64,000 nt of DNA from Corbicula japonica (GCA_038501625.1 JAZAYU010000928.1:58297-122296), one strand, 5' to 3'. Positions 45,655 to 57,548 are shown, counted from the first letter of the stretch. Notes: generated by a model from the sequence alone, not told the origin. Made by a program: numbers and translations.

Positions 45655-46110
45655 GGATGTGACTAAACTGACTATGATGCAACTAGAAGTTGCCTGTATG
45701 TGACTAGAAGTCACCATAAACGCAACAAGTCGTCGCCCGTTTGTAACTAGAAGTCACCTTAACGCGACAAGAAATCGCCTTGACTAGTAGTCACCTGAAT
45801 GCAACAAGAAATCGCCTGTATGTGACTAGTAGTCACCTGAATGCAACAAGAAGTCGCTCCTATGTGACTAGTAGTCACCTGAATGCAACAAGAAATCGCT
45901 TCTATGTGACTAGTACTCACCTGAATGCAACAAGAAATCGCTCCTATGTGACTAGAAGTCACCTGTATGCAACAAGAAGCCGCTCCTTTGTGACTAGATG
46001 TCAACTGAATGCAACAAGAAGTTGCCCGAAGCCCGAATGTGACTAGAAGTCACTTGTATTTGACTTGACATTGCCTTCATGCGACTAAAAGCCACTTACT
46101 TGATGTATCT
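45655..46110. repeat. 42-bp minisatellite, open on both strands
   Basis: A tandem unit containing TGACTAGTAGTCACCTGAAT and GCAACAAGAAATCGC recurs with an exact 42-bp period in the centre (starts at 45,781, 45,823 and 45,865) and in degraded form at both edges. Each unit carries a small palindrome (TGACTAGTAGTCA). Because 42 is divisible by three, both strands stay open through the array: 88 codons with repeated VTSSHLNATRNR on plus, and 81 codons with repeated CCIQVTTSHI on minus. No splice or start context supports a gene. Confidence 0.9.
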
Positions 46111-46139
46111 CCACCTGAATCCCTGAAGTGACCCAAGGT

Positions 46140-46745
46140 CACCAGGTCTAATCCGGAAATCCCTGTCCACTCTACAGCATTCAAATAATAAATCTACAAC
46201 ATACTAAGAACAAGGATATGAGACAATCAATTAAAATGTGGTATTAATCTTGTCGTTTGAAATTAAAATATTCTAGCGAAACTTATAAGATACTAAATTA
46301 AAAATAATGTATTTTATAATCAACATCTTAAGTACTACTTGTAACTGTCTTAAAAGATATAAGCAGAAATAAAACAAATTGTAAAATTATGGTTGATATC
46401 ACACAATAGTCACACAGTTTTCTAAAGATCACTGTCTCAGATTATCCACGATAAAAATACTAATCGTAGGCTTGTTTGAAATTATAAATTAATTTTCTTA
46501 CTGTTATAAACACATTCTTAACAATAAATTCATGTGTAGTTATCAAGATTGATTTCTTAAAAAGCTGACACACAGACACAGATAAAACCAAATAACCTTC
46601 CACAGCGTGCCTGACCTATTGATAATAGAATAGTTGATTACTAAGGTTTTCAAATGACCCTATTTTGATTAAGGATTTTAAGAGAGAAATACGATTTACT
46701 GAAATCAAATTCTTCATTTGCAAAACACTAATTATTTCTTTAATA
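46140..46745. other. Spacer, no gene recognised
   Basis: AT-rich sequence between the minisatellite and a Rep1 copy; nothing identified. Confidence 0.4.
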
Positions 46746-46747
46746 TT

Positions 46748-47392
46748 TTCATAATTGTCGTATTTGGTGGCTTTCAAAGTTCCATATTTATCTTTTTCAA
46801 TATCACAGTAGCGTTGCTTGTGCCGTGTGGCGGCTGTAAAACGTCTCCTCGTACATTCAATCTCTGATTTTATCAGTTACGTCTTTTGAAGGTCGTTAAG
46901 GACGATATATATGTACCATGTCAACTTTACTTCTACAAAATTGCTTTTGTTTAAATATGTTTTTTGCCAGTTTATAGTTGGTTACAATATCACAGCCAAT
47001 ATAAATGAGGGTATTGTTCAGTCACCCCATGTTTATTCTTCCTGCTTTATTTATTTTGCCTTTGGCGTTGTCTACGATATTCGGGATTTATATTCTCACA
47101 TTCCCTGTCAAAATTCCACTGTGTTAAGTTCCGCCAATTGTTTTCTCGTTAAGGGCAAACCAATTCTTTTATCTGGGGACCATACGCCGCTAAACATGGA
47201 ATGGTATTGATACGAAAATGCCGCACTGAAGGTTTCATGTTCACCGCCATATGCATTCCATCGTTTTGGATGGATAAAATTTTTAAATGTTTTTGGTGTA
47301 AATATTGAGTTGCGCTCAACCTGATGCAAGGCGGCGTGGGCAGTAATATGCATTTCCATAACTGCCCATGAACATCTATTTCCATAAAAACT
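46748..47392 (-). repeat. Rep1 copy 2
   Basis: Reverse-strand Rep1. The landmarks TATCACAGTAGCGTTG, TATCTGGGGACCATACGCCG, TTCACCGCCATATGCAT and TTGAGTTGCGCTCAACC are in order. At 46,748-46,790 the start of a following unit is present (TGGTGGCTTTCAAAGTTCC), so this copy also crosses the unit junction. Its other end has a small deletion and adjoins a reverse-transcriptase fragment. Confidence 0.85.
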
Positions 47393-47887
47393 GGCTGTGA
47401 AAAAAGCTTGTTGCAATAGTTATTTTAAACTGCACCTTGTATGTTTTATTTAATTTGGGTATCGGTGATAAAACTTGCAAAAAGTTTTCCTCAATTTGTG
47501 ATAAAGATATCCATGATATCCTTATTTTGTTTTTTCTGTTATGCAAATATTACGTACATTGAAATATTTAACATTATTACAAGCTCTAGAAAAACGATCA
47601 AGCTGTTAGATATAAACTCCGTAAGATGTTGCACGAGTAACATCGCCCTAAAAACCGGAAAATTACTATTTAAAATAAAAAGCATTTATTTTATCATATA
47701 CTAGTAATTTAGTAGTGATGTTTTTTTTTCTTTGTTTATAATTAGATCAAGGAAGTTTGTTCTATTTTTCGAAATGTTCGCTTTATAAAGATGTAGTTCA
47801 TTAGAATAAATTTTATTAACCAGAGATGGAAAATGGTTATTAACTATATTTAGCAAATCATGAAGGTACCTCAGGGTGTTGTTAAAT
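47393..47887 (-). pseudogene. Reverse-transcriptase fragment 3, between two Rep1 copies
   Basis: The minus strand matches fragment 1: AACAACACCCTGAGGTACC (SRYLDD region; here Leu-Arg-Tyr-Leu-His-Asp, so the first catalytic Asp is lost), TTAATAAAATTTATTC, AGGGCGATGTTACTCGTGCA (GD-P region), TATGGAGTTTATATC-like YGVYI, AAATTGAGGAAAACTTTTTG and GCAGTTTAAAATAAC. Stops and shifts are frequent. Rep1 sequence begins exactly where the fragment ends on each side. Confidence 0.75.
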
Positions 47888-48545
47888 TAGATGAAAAGGG
47901 AACTTTGAAAGCCACCGAACACGACAAATATGAAAATACTGCAGGCTCGGTTTGATTGAGCCTGTTCATGGGCAGTAATGGTAATGCATATTACTGTCCA
48001 CGCCGCCTATCCCCGGGTTGAGCGCAACTCAGTAGTTACACCAATAAATAGTACAATTTTGGACCATCCCAAACGATGGTATGCATATGGCGGTGAACAT
48101 GGAACCTTCAATGAGGTATTTTCAGATTAATACCATTCCATGTTCAGCGGCGTATGGTCCCCATATAAAAGAATGGGTTTGCCCTAAACGAGAAAACAAT
48201 GGGCGGAACTAAACAAAATAGAATTTTGACAGGGGATCTTAGAATATAAATCCTCCATATCACAGACGACGATGCCACAGGCAAAATATAAAAAGCAGGA
48301 AGTATATCCATGGGGGTGATTGGACAATATCAAAACCAATATTGGCAGGGATATTGAAACCACCTATCTATAAACTTGCCGAAATATTAAAACAAAAGTA
48401 ATTTTAGAGGTACTATAAACATAGCACATAAGTATCGTGCTCAACGACCTTCAAAGGACGTAACTGATAACAGCACTGATTGAATGTACGGGGATACTTT
48501 TTACAGCCGCCACACGGCACAAACAACGCTACTGTGATATTGAAT
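47888..48545 (+). repeat. Rep1 copy 3 (first of a tandem pair)
   Basis: A full 658-bp unit from TAGATGAAAAGGGAACTTTG to CGCTACTGTGATATTGAAT, followed directly by a second unit. The two units are almost identical over their length, which indicates recent tandem duplication. Confidence 0.92.
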
Positions 48546-49174
48546 TAGATGAAAAGGGAACTTTGAAAGCCACCGAACACGACAAATATGAAAATACTGC
48601 AGGCTCGGTTTGATTGAGTTGTTCATGGGCAGTAATGGTAATGCATATTACTGTCCACGCCGCCTAGCCCCGGGTTAAGCGCAACTCAGTAGTTACACCA
48701 ATAAATAGTACAATTTTGGACCATCCCAAACGATGGTATGCATATGGCGGTGAACATGGAACCTTCAATGAGGTATTTTCAGATTAATACCATTCCATGT
48801 ACAGCGGCGTATGGTCTCCATATAAAAGAATGGGTTTGCCCTAAACGAGAAAACAATGGGCGGAACTAAACAAAATAGAATTTTGACAGGGGATCTTAGA
48901 ATATGAATCCTGCATATCACAGACGACGATGCCACAGGCAAAATATAAAAAGCAGGAAGTATATCCATGGGGGTGATTGGACAATATCAAAACCAATATT
49001 GGCAGGGATATTGAAACCACCTATCTATAAACTTGCCGAAATATTAAAACAAAAGTAATTTTAGAGGTACTATAAACATAGCACATAAGTATCGTGCTCA
49101 ACGACCTTCAAAGGACGTTACTGATAACAGCACTGATTGAATGTACGGGGATACTTTTTACAGCCGCCACACGG
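48546..49174 (+). repeat. Rep1 copy 4 (second of a tandem pair)
   Basis: Nearly identical to the preceding unit, cut off after CAGCCGCCACACGG, about 29 bp before the expected end. Confidence 0.92.
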
Positions 49175-49189
49175 AAGAGGCTGTTATAA

Positions 49190-49935
49190 TGTCCTCTTGT
49201 TGTTAGAACGACAGAGATAACATTAAAGACATTGTAAGAAATTCAATTAATCTATGTTGTATTTTTATCGACTCAATACTATTTGAAAAGAAACGTTTAA
49301 ATTCTGATCAATAGACCGACAACACAAACATCACATACAACTTCTCATCAACTTCTACGTTTTAAGATTTTCCCTATAGGCTATTGTTTTTAACCGCACG
49401 TACCCATTTACATTTACAATGTTTATTACGTTTGTGGCAACCAGACAGCAAATCACGTAAAATCATTTTCAGCAGGATATTGTAAAACATGGAAGCTCTT
49501 GTAACACGTACAGTTGCGTGTTGTTTTCAAGAAGTTGAAAAAAATCTTCCTAGTTATGTTTACCTTTACTAACTTAAGATGACGATATGCTATAAAAACT
49601 TCGATAAAGTATTGCCGAGTCAGTTCGATGAATTCTGATCAACAAAACGACTTGTAGAACTTCATTTACTCTTTAATAAGTACTGCATACTTTGTACTTC
49701 GCTATGCTGTACCAGAAGTTTAAAGTTTAAATGCAGCTGACAGTTTTGTGAGAGTAAGAAATCATGTATTCCATTTATTTTTATTTCAATGGGCTGTTGC
49801 GGTCTGATCTCTTCGTCTCTCCGCCTCTGATTTTATAAGCTTATTAAATGTTTAACCACGCTCCAATGTCAAAAAAATTATGTTGTCTTGGCATAATAAC
49901 ATGATAACCTGCTGAGGCATTGGCAAATGTTATAT
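49190..49935. other. Spacer, no gene recognised
   Basis: AT-rich; nothing identified. Confidence 0.4.
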
Positions 49936-49939
49936 TTGT

Positions 49940-50495
49940 GCATCCAAGAACCTGGCTCAACCCCTAGTGGCAAAGTGTTTTTCCACCGACCGTTCCAAAG
50001 TGGTAACCCTAGGGTCAATCTCACTACAGTCAGATCTATCAAACAGTTAGATGACTGTACGCACACGTCGTACATAAGCTATAGCGGTTTTCACCGATTA
50101 CAATTTTTAGAAATTGTCAACACAGAAGGCATGATTTATAACGTTCGCAAAATGATCTGATGATATCATGACATGGTTTAAAACACTATATTTACTTTCA
50201 CTTTTGCGATTTTGTAGGTGACAATCTGATTGGTTCTGATGAAAGGGTTAATGATTAAAGCACATTTCAGTAACTCGTCGTCAGATCCTGATAGCTTGGC
50301 GATTTTCAGGAGATGATTTTAATCAGATTGTCCCAAGGGTTCTCATTTTTGTCGTTTGTGGTGTCTTTATACTAGTATATAGATATTTACCAGTTTGTTA
50401 ATCATGCGCTCACCTTCTTCTATAAATTTCGGGCGTATAGATGTTATGGATGTGGTCTGGTCGGTTATGCACATTTCACCTTTTCCTCAATAGGG
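49940..50495 (+). repeat. Rep2 copy interrupted by Rep4
   Basis: Rep2 starts with GTGCATCCAAGAACCTGGCT and CGACCGTTCCAAAGTGGTAA. It is broken after CCCTAGGGT at about 50,024 and resumes at AAGGGTTCTCATTTTTGTCG (50,334), ending GGTTATGCACATTTCACC. The intervening ~310 bp are Rep4. Confidence 0.8.
50025..50330 (+). repeat. Rep4 copy B (nested in Rep2)
   Basis: Matches 4,262-4,615 in the same orientation. Its edges here read CAATCT and AGATTG, a possible 6-bp inverted end. Sitting inside Rep2, it is the younger of the two. Non-coding. Confidence 0.75.
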
Positions 50496-50619
50496 TGAGA
50501 TCATGCAACTATTGCAGCATAACTGACAAAAATCCTATCAGCGTGAACATTATTAATTTGCAATATTTAATGGCGACATTTCAATAACCTTAGTCACCTG
50601 TAAACATCACATTTTTTAA

Positions 50620-50935
50620 CCATGTCAAACAAGCGTATGCATTATGGCGGTGAACATGGAACCTCCAGTGTGGTATTTTGAGATTAATATCATTCCAAAA
50701 TTAGTGGCGTATGGTTCCTAAAGAAAAGAAGGGGATTGCCCCTAACTAGAAAACAATGGGCAAAACAGAATAGTGAACAAAATGATAGAATTTAACAAGG
50801 CATCGGGGAGAATAAATATAAAGACAAATATTAAAATTAGGGTGCGTATATAGGGTGATCGAACACTATCCAAATCTATGCTGACTTAGATACATTGAAA
50901 CAACCAACCTTAAACATGGCGGAAATTTAATATGT
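50620..50935 (+). repeat. Rep1 fragment, diverged
   Basis: TATGGCGGTGAACATGGAAC, GATTAATATCATTCC, GTGGCGTATGGTTCC and AAACAATGGGC are followed by GGTGATCGAACACTATCC. Middle third of Rep1 with many changes. Confidence 0.75.
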
Positions 50936-51945
50936 TCATCATATTTTACAGAGAGTGGAAAAGATATGCTCTAACGGGCTGATGGCTGATGATATATTTA
51001 CGCCCTCCTGCTTTTGGAATATTGAAAAAAAAAACAATCTTAAACTTAATTAAACATAACGTGTACGTTAAACTGTTGTCACAAGAACTGGCCACATGTC
51101 CTCCAAATTAACATAATGTTTCTTACTTGTGCATATGATATTCAGATTAAAAGGAGCATACATTCTCATACACGTGATGTGCTTTCAAAAAAGCAGAGAA
51201 AGACATGCTTTAATATGAAGTAATATTTTAGAAATCACATGTTGGATTTCTGTATTGGCAAGTAGCGTATTATATTTGCCGCTGGAAATCTAAACAAGGT
51301 TATAGGGTTCACCAATCCTCGTTGTCCCGCTGAAAAGAACAGTTGCTTTTGTGATATACCTCCAACTCATCCACAAACTCGAAAATGTGGCGGAGCGCTA
51401 TATAAGCAAGCCAACAAATCATATAATTTATGTTGTATTTTGTAAAAGGAGAAAGTTAAACTATACCACGATACAAGATGGTTTGATTAAATAAATGTGA
51501 TAAAACTAAACATTTTCGATGCAATAAAAGATTTGGTAATTCCATGACACAGCTGATGTACTTTAATGAAATACTGTAACTTATTGAGGCGAATTGAATT
51601 ATTTAAATAAAAACATAATAAAAGTCGAAATACGAAATTATATAACAGTTACCGCTAGCGTACTGAGAAACGAAACGCGATTGGAACTTGTTTTCGAAAT
51701 TCTAAATATATCACTGTGTTCATGTATAACATGCTTATGTAACGAACAAAATTACAATTATCACAAAATAGCTGTCTAATTTATTCTGTAGTTGATGTAA
51801 CTTGAAACTTTTCCGAGTCGGATTTAACATATCATCACTGACATAGTTATTTATCATTTTATCAGAACAAGTTTCGAAAGCACTATAATGTTTCATAACG
51901 AATAGATCAATTCAATTACTTTTTCAAAGGTCCTGCCACCAAGCA
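50936..51945. other. Spacer with a worn Rep2 end
   Basis: About 51,260-51,400 (ATTTGCCGCTGGAAATCTAA, GGTTATAGGGTTCACCAATC) resembles the GGTTCTAGGGTGCACCAACC end of Rep2. The remainder is AT-rich without a recognised gene. Confidence 0.4.
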
Positions 51946-51950
51946 TGTTT

Positions 51951-53958
51951 CACAGTGTCTAAGCGTACAGTTAAGCGAAACGGAAGTTGCTGATCTGTTC
52001 GCCGATGATCACATAGTTGCTTAGAGAAAAAACTGCGACATCGCTTTATTTATTGGTAAATAAACCAAATTTAATGTGCATTTGGACAAAAATATTCCCG
52101 TGGTACGTACAACGTTAATTGTTAGTCCTGCTGTGATCATATAGACTTAAAGGAATGGTTAGTATTGTTATAATCCATCATCGTTCTCAACTCGATCAGT
52201 GAAAATAGGAGCAAAACATTGAATAAAACGGGACATTTTGGGTTCAAATTTCTTTGTGTAAATATAATTTGGACCGTATTTGTGTTGGTATGGGAGAAAA
52301 TTCATTTATACAACTTGTGTACTTCGTTGACCTCAGTTTGAACGACTTAGCAACGAGAAAATGATACTTTCTTTATGCCACTGTAAATGATAAGACTGTA
52401 CGCATAGTTGCAACTGTACGCGATCGTTAGTTGTTAACAGATGCCTAACATCTGTACGCATAGTTGTCAAACAGATCATTACCAATTTATGGTTCCAATT
52501 AATGCTTTCTGATTGTATCGACAAGTTATCATTTTAGCTTCAGTTAACCTTAATAATTCTTGCACGAGAACCTGAAAAAAATGCATATTTTTCTACAAAT
52601 TTGCTCATTATTTTAATAATACAATTGTATAAACAAATAACTGATCTTTGCTTCTGATTCAAATTCAGATTTGTTTTTAAATCTCGTGTTAGCTCTTCAT
52701 GAAAGGAGGCGTGAAAAAAAACGACTATAGTCCAACCGAGCTATATCAGTGGTAAGACCGTGTAAGTTATGTAGAGGCCCGCTGTAATGTTTTCATTTCT
52801 TCTCTAAAGTGCGAACAGTAGAAGCCAAAATATAGCTGGACAAAAACGCGTTAGTATTTCAAACATAGTTTCTAAAGATTTCATAAAATGCTCCAATCAG
52901 ATTAACATAATCCCTTAAATCTACCAATGAAAGTCGGCCAAAGAATGAAATCCAACTCGACATTTTAACGACCTTAAACATGAAATTCTTAGCAGTAGCA
53001 GACGTAATAGAAGACTTACTTAACTCAGTCACGAAGTGGTGGATTTCCAAAACCACTTAATGGAATTTTCCTGTCAAAGACCAGATTGTTAAATTCTTTA
53101 TGCTATTGAATAATATTTGTGCATAATGTATATTTTTGCCAACACCGACAGGGATTTCAGCAGGTTTATACTAGGTTTTATTTAATGTCACAATCAGGGG
53201 ATTTAGGATTTCTAGAAATTATCGGTGTCTTATTTGCAAAGTGTACCAATTCGTTCATATGGTTCAACAGTAAATCAGAGTAAAAAAAATTAATTTATAG
53301 CTCAAAACTTGCTTGTCAGTTTAAAATGTTATCATAATTATAAGGTTTTATTTTTGAAAAATAATACATTAGATTTGGTTGATTCCTTTGATTGATTCCT
53401 TTAACAAGTTCTTGCTTCATTGATGCTTTTCAGTTGATCAGTTTATGATGCACTTATGATTGCAACTGTTCGTACAGTCTGACATTGAAGTACTGCAACT
53501 TTGCGTACAGTCTTGTCACTTTCGGTTGCTGCACAGAAAGACCATTTTCTCGATGCTTTTTCGTTCAAGCATCGTTCAACGCATTTTGTTAGCTTTGGAA
53601 ATGATTTTGCTTTCACGGGAAGTCAAATATATACCTTTCCAATATATACATTATAAAATATGAGGTCACAAATGCAGATTTTCTCCACTCCTTTTCCCCA
53701 TTTTGTACTGATCAAGTGTGAAAACATTACAGATTGCAACTTAACTAGCCGTTAGTTCAAGACTTCAAGATCATAGTAAGACTATTAATCAACGATGTTC
53801 TAATTATAAAAATTATTTCTGCAAAAAAGCACGCTTAATTTGAATATATTTTACAAATAATAAGCCGATGTCGCGTGTTTTTCTGTAAGCAACTATGTGA
53901 TTACCGGCGTACAGATCAGCAACTTCCGTTTCGGTTAACTGTACGCTTAGACACTGTG
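51951..53958. mobile_element. 2.0-kb non-autonomous element with CACAGTG ends and 5-bp target duplication (Transib/RAG-like candidate)
   Basis: The left end CACAGTGTCTAAGCGTACAG and the exact reverse complement of the right end (53,939-53,958) are identical. The inverted repeat stays strong for ~95 bp and can be followed, more loosely, several hundred bases inward (for example GACTGTACGCA-AGTTGCA at 52,395 and, inverted, at 53,495). TGTTT lies on both sides (51,946-51,950 and 53,959-53,963). Known families: RAG1/2 signal heptamers are CACAGTG; Transib and RAG-like transposons have CAC-starting ends and 5-bp duplications; RAG-like elements have been reported in molluscs. No transposase is seen inside, so the copy would need one in trans. 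Boundaries are firm; the family assignment is inference. Confidence 0.85.
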
Positions 53959-54248
53959 TGTTTGAAGCTTCACATTAGGCATGGAATCATGCGAAAAACA
54001 CGAAACCGCGTGATATTTTGTCAAGACTAACTTAGTTGGTTCACCGGGCTTGATTTACCTCTCCCAATTTTCATCAAATTGGTCGTCCATTTAATATGAT
54101 AAAGGAAACTTAATGTATAATTCTACATGAAATTTAAAAAAAAGGAACTTTAGTTTTTGCGGTTAATTCTTAAACAATTTCTCATTCTTAGCTTTTCTAT
54201 ATTTCTGATATTTGTACATAACGTTGTATTATGATATATTAATCATTA

Positions 54249-54552
54249 TTTGTTTGTTTGTTTGTTTGTTTGTTAGGGGTTTAACGCCTGGTTTCAACAC
54301 CTTTCTGGTTATATCCCGGCGGTCAGTTCACCTAACCGGTGTTCCTGGGTCTCTAACCAGTACTAACCAATTTCTCCGCAAGCGACTGACTGCTTCCTCA
54401 CTTTAATCAGAGGTGAGGGACAAATGACTCTCAGACGCAATGTCCGAGTTCAATTGTCACGGAGAAATTTTTCCCGCCTCGGCTGGGGATCGAACTCACG
54501 ACCCCTGGATTGACAGTCCGATGCTCTGTCCACTGAGCTAGCCGGGCGGGCC
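54249..54552 (-). mobile_element. tRNA-derived SINE with 12-bp target duplication (molluscan MESC-like)
   Basis: On the minus strand it starts GGCCCGCCCGGCTAGCTCAG (A box) with GTGAGTTCGATCCCC (B box). It then has a body including GGTTAGGTGAACTGACCGCC and GGCGTTAAACCC, and ends in an (AAAC)n tail. The 3' wording is that of the conserved domain I know from bivalve and gastropod SINEs. ATTATTTGTTTG is repeated on both sides (54,245-54,256, merging with the tail, and 54,553-54,564). Transcription would be by RNA polymerase III from the internal boxes. Confidence 0.9.
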
Positions 54553-54564
54553 ATTATTTGTTTG

Positions 54565-56800
54565 ATTACATGTAATAGTTTAAGCCATCGATAAGACTCT
54601 AAACCAATCAATCTTTTTCATCAATTGCCCCCTTACTGTCAGTCCACTTTGGTAATCTCCCGACGGATAGAGTTTGTTAATATTTTAGTTTGATCCCTTG
54701 AATTAATAATCTCCTCCAGTTTTCAATTAAATGGAAAATGAAGTTTGGTGAAATATGTTTGGTTTCCGCACAGTTTCCATTTGTATCTACCTTAAAACAA
54801 GACGGAATATTCCTTTGAAAAAAATTCCATATTGCATAATTATTGTTTAACAGACAAAAATATAGAGAATTGAGAAACATTTGAAATTGTTATAACACTG
54901 ATGTGTTAAAATCAATTCGAGTAACGCAGTACCAGGGATATTATACATTAAAATAGCATAACATTTTCCTTATGACATTCTCGACACCTAGGCTCCATCA
55001 ATTTAAGGTGACGGGGTCACATGTAGTACACGGTGAAAGGGAACTGACTTAGTTTAAACCGTAGTTTACCTAATCCTCCTGATTTTTATCCATTTTAAGA
55101 CACGTGATTGCCTTGATGTCACGAAATTCTACGAAAAAGCGCTTTGTTTATTAGATACGGATACATTATAATTCAGGGTCTCTGATCACCATAATATCAA
55201 TATGTCCTTGTTAGCCGACAACTTAAATAGGTGGCCGTCTTGACAAATATAGCTAATATATAATATTTGTTTTCTATTCCAAAAGGTAAACTCCGCATCT
55301 ACAATCTTTAGATTTTTTGACAGAACCATTTTGACATGTTTTAGGGTCGATCAGCAAAATATACCCACTTAACAGGGATGACTAACTAGATTTTTTTAAA
55401 AATAACTATCACATATTGGCCCAGCAATTCTCGTATTTATCCAGCAGCATTTCTCGTATTTTTCCCAGTCTAGTCTGATGTTTGTAGTATGTTAATAAAT
55501 AAAATTGTCATTAGTTAAGTGATTTCACAATATACATGTTATTGGACCACTGGCAGTCATATAAGCCCTAAAGTCCCGGCCTCTGGCTTATATGACTAAC
55601 GTTGGCCAAAAACAATATAACAAGACCAATATGAATTCACTTGATTAATAACATTATAATATTAATTAATTATGGTAAAAGTAAACAACAAAATAGTATT
55701 CATATTAATCTTTTTTTGCAGAGAAAAGTTCAAAAGCATTATAGAATAATTGTAATTCATAACAAGTTAAATGGGAAATTGTTAGCTATAATCAAATTAC
55801 ACAGCAACACAAACATATACGATTCCTCATACATATTTGGGTCGTTTCCAACTTGTTTGATCTTAATAAACTTTTTCTGAATTCAATTCGAGTTAAATTA
55901 ATCAATAGATCATGCATTTTAAATTTAAGTAAATCATATCAAATACTGAATAACATTAAGAAGATAGCAAAGCTCATAAATCATTATTGAACAACAATTG
56001 TCTCAATAGTGCAAGATTATAGTACACTAATCCCGTCATTATGTATAGTTTTCTTTATTCACGTAAAATATGATAATATAATGTAGAGGACAAGAATATA
56101 TACACATTTCCAGAAGCTGCATGATATCTTACTTTGAACATTTAAGATTTATATGTATACTCATCGGTTAGTTACATTAAGATACATGGCAAACATCGGT
56201 ATTGATGGCAAAGGACTGTAAATTTGATAAAATGTCTTCTATTAAAAGGGAAATTGTTCATTTTGGAACGTCGGATATCAAAATACAAAAAGAATATAGT
56301 ATTCAAGAATTTGTTAATATGATGATTTTGTCTTGAATAGAAATGACCGCGCCATACGAAAACATGTTTTAGTCTGTTTTCGGGAAGTGAACGACATTCT
56401 CTTCTTTTTGGCTGATTTTTGTTATGAATTTAAAGCATATATACTAATCCGAACTAATCCTTTCTTGTCCATATTTTCTGCTTGAGGCTGAGAAACGCTA
56501 TATTATCTCTTCCAAAGACGGTGAGTAAATCAAAACGCAAGTGGGGTGCTACAGAATGAACTTAAATAAAAGATTTGTTCTTAAGTTGGCACATGTGTTA
56601 AATGTGCAGTATCTTTCCGATTATCAACATGAACATTCGCGAAAAAATGTTACATTAAGTTTTATAAAATACATGTATATTGAGATAACTCCGAATAATA
56701 TAAATTATTAGTGGGTGTTTTACTGCATAATTAAATGTAAGCTGGGGGTTAATACGGGCAGACTTCATAATCAAACGAATATCAGTCCAAAAGTCCAAAA
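54565..56800. other. Spacer downstream of the intact C1q gene
   Basis: AT-rich; a hairpin AGTCATATAAGCC...GGCTTATATGACT at about 55,554-55,597. The frame at 55,641-55,880 has no domain. No clear polyadenylation signal was fixed for the C1q gene. Confidence 0.4.
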
Positions 56801-56804
56801 ATGA

Positions 56805-57214
56805 TTAATTGCCGATGCGAACACCAATGAAACAACTTTGTCTGTACACATCTGTTAAAAGACTCATTGAATATGTGACCTTTATAAACACTTTTTCTCC
56901 TTTTGGCACATTAATGATGGTACTGACTGAACTGCAAATGGAAGTGCCCGGGCCACTTTGACCACTGCCACTGTGAGCGACTTCTTTACTTCCCACAACG
57001 ATAGCAAATAACGCATGGGCATTAACATTTGAACAAGTTTGGGCACTGAAGAGGTACAGCCCAGCAACAGGCGCAGTAAATTCTCCTGTTGTCCTATTGT
57101 AGCCAGCCCCTTCGTTTAGGAAAGCATCTCGAAAATGCAAAACTTGGTTAGCGCTGTACGTTGAACTAGAGGGATTTGTCGCACTAAAAGCAATCTTCGG
57201 CACTCGATTCGTTT
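56805..57214 (-). CDS. C1q domain-containing protein, exon 2 (C1q domain)
   Basis: The exon follows an AG acceptor (TGTGTTTTTCAG on the minus strand) and completes the codon split by the intron (G|AA). It encodes VPKIAFSATNPSSSTYSANQ, VLHFRDAFLNEGAGYNRTTG, EFTAPVAGLYLFSAQTCSNV and, at the end, RQSCFIGVRIGN-stop. The pattern F-N-x-G-x-x-Y, TGxFxAPVxGxYxF and a C-terminal SxFxGxR marks a complete C1q/TNF-like jelly-roll of about 135 residues. Such domains trimerise and bind microbial or other ligands in invertebrate secreted lectin-like proteins. With exon 1 it forms a 232-residue protein. The locus is the source of, or sister to, the deleted copy at 6.7 kb. Confidence 0.93.
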
Positions 57215-57548
57215 CTGAAAAACACAAATTTGTCACCAGATTATAAATGCGAAGTATCACACGTTAAATAATTAATTAATCGATATATTGTTCCGAGTTT
57301 AATTAAGCTCAATTTTAATGAATATTATTAGATGTAACTCGACAATGACAATGTCGTATTTTCTGATATTTTATAAGTGTCATGTAAGATATAATATCTT
57401 AGTTTACAAACATACGTTCTCTGAGAAACTAACGAAAACAAATTTAACGGCTCATTCGACAATTACACCAATGATCAAAGTACCATACTATTATATTTTT
57501 ACATTATATAATTTAACAATATTTTGTTTCAAATATTCAACAGTATAC
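57215..57548 (-). other. C1q gene intron, phase 1
   Basis: A 334-bp GT-AG intron: donor CAAG|GTATACTG, acceptor TTTTTCAG|AAACG. The last ~60 bp resemble the sequence before the deleted exon at 6,736, so the intron was part of the duplication. The plus-strand frames here are chance. Confidence 0.85.

Noticed and set aside
45655..46110. CRISPR-like regularity of the 42-bp units
   Set aside because: The whole unit repeats without distinct spacers; it is a eukaryotic minisatellite.
46911..47416. Frames of 78-102 codons on both strands
   Set aside because: They fall inside a Rep1 copy; the same frames are broken in the other Rep1 copies.
54470..54552. Possible tRNA gene on the minus strand
   Set aside because: It is the head of a SINE with an (AAAC)n tail and target duplication, not a free tRNA gene.
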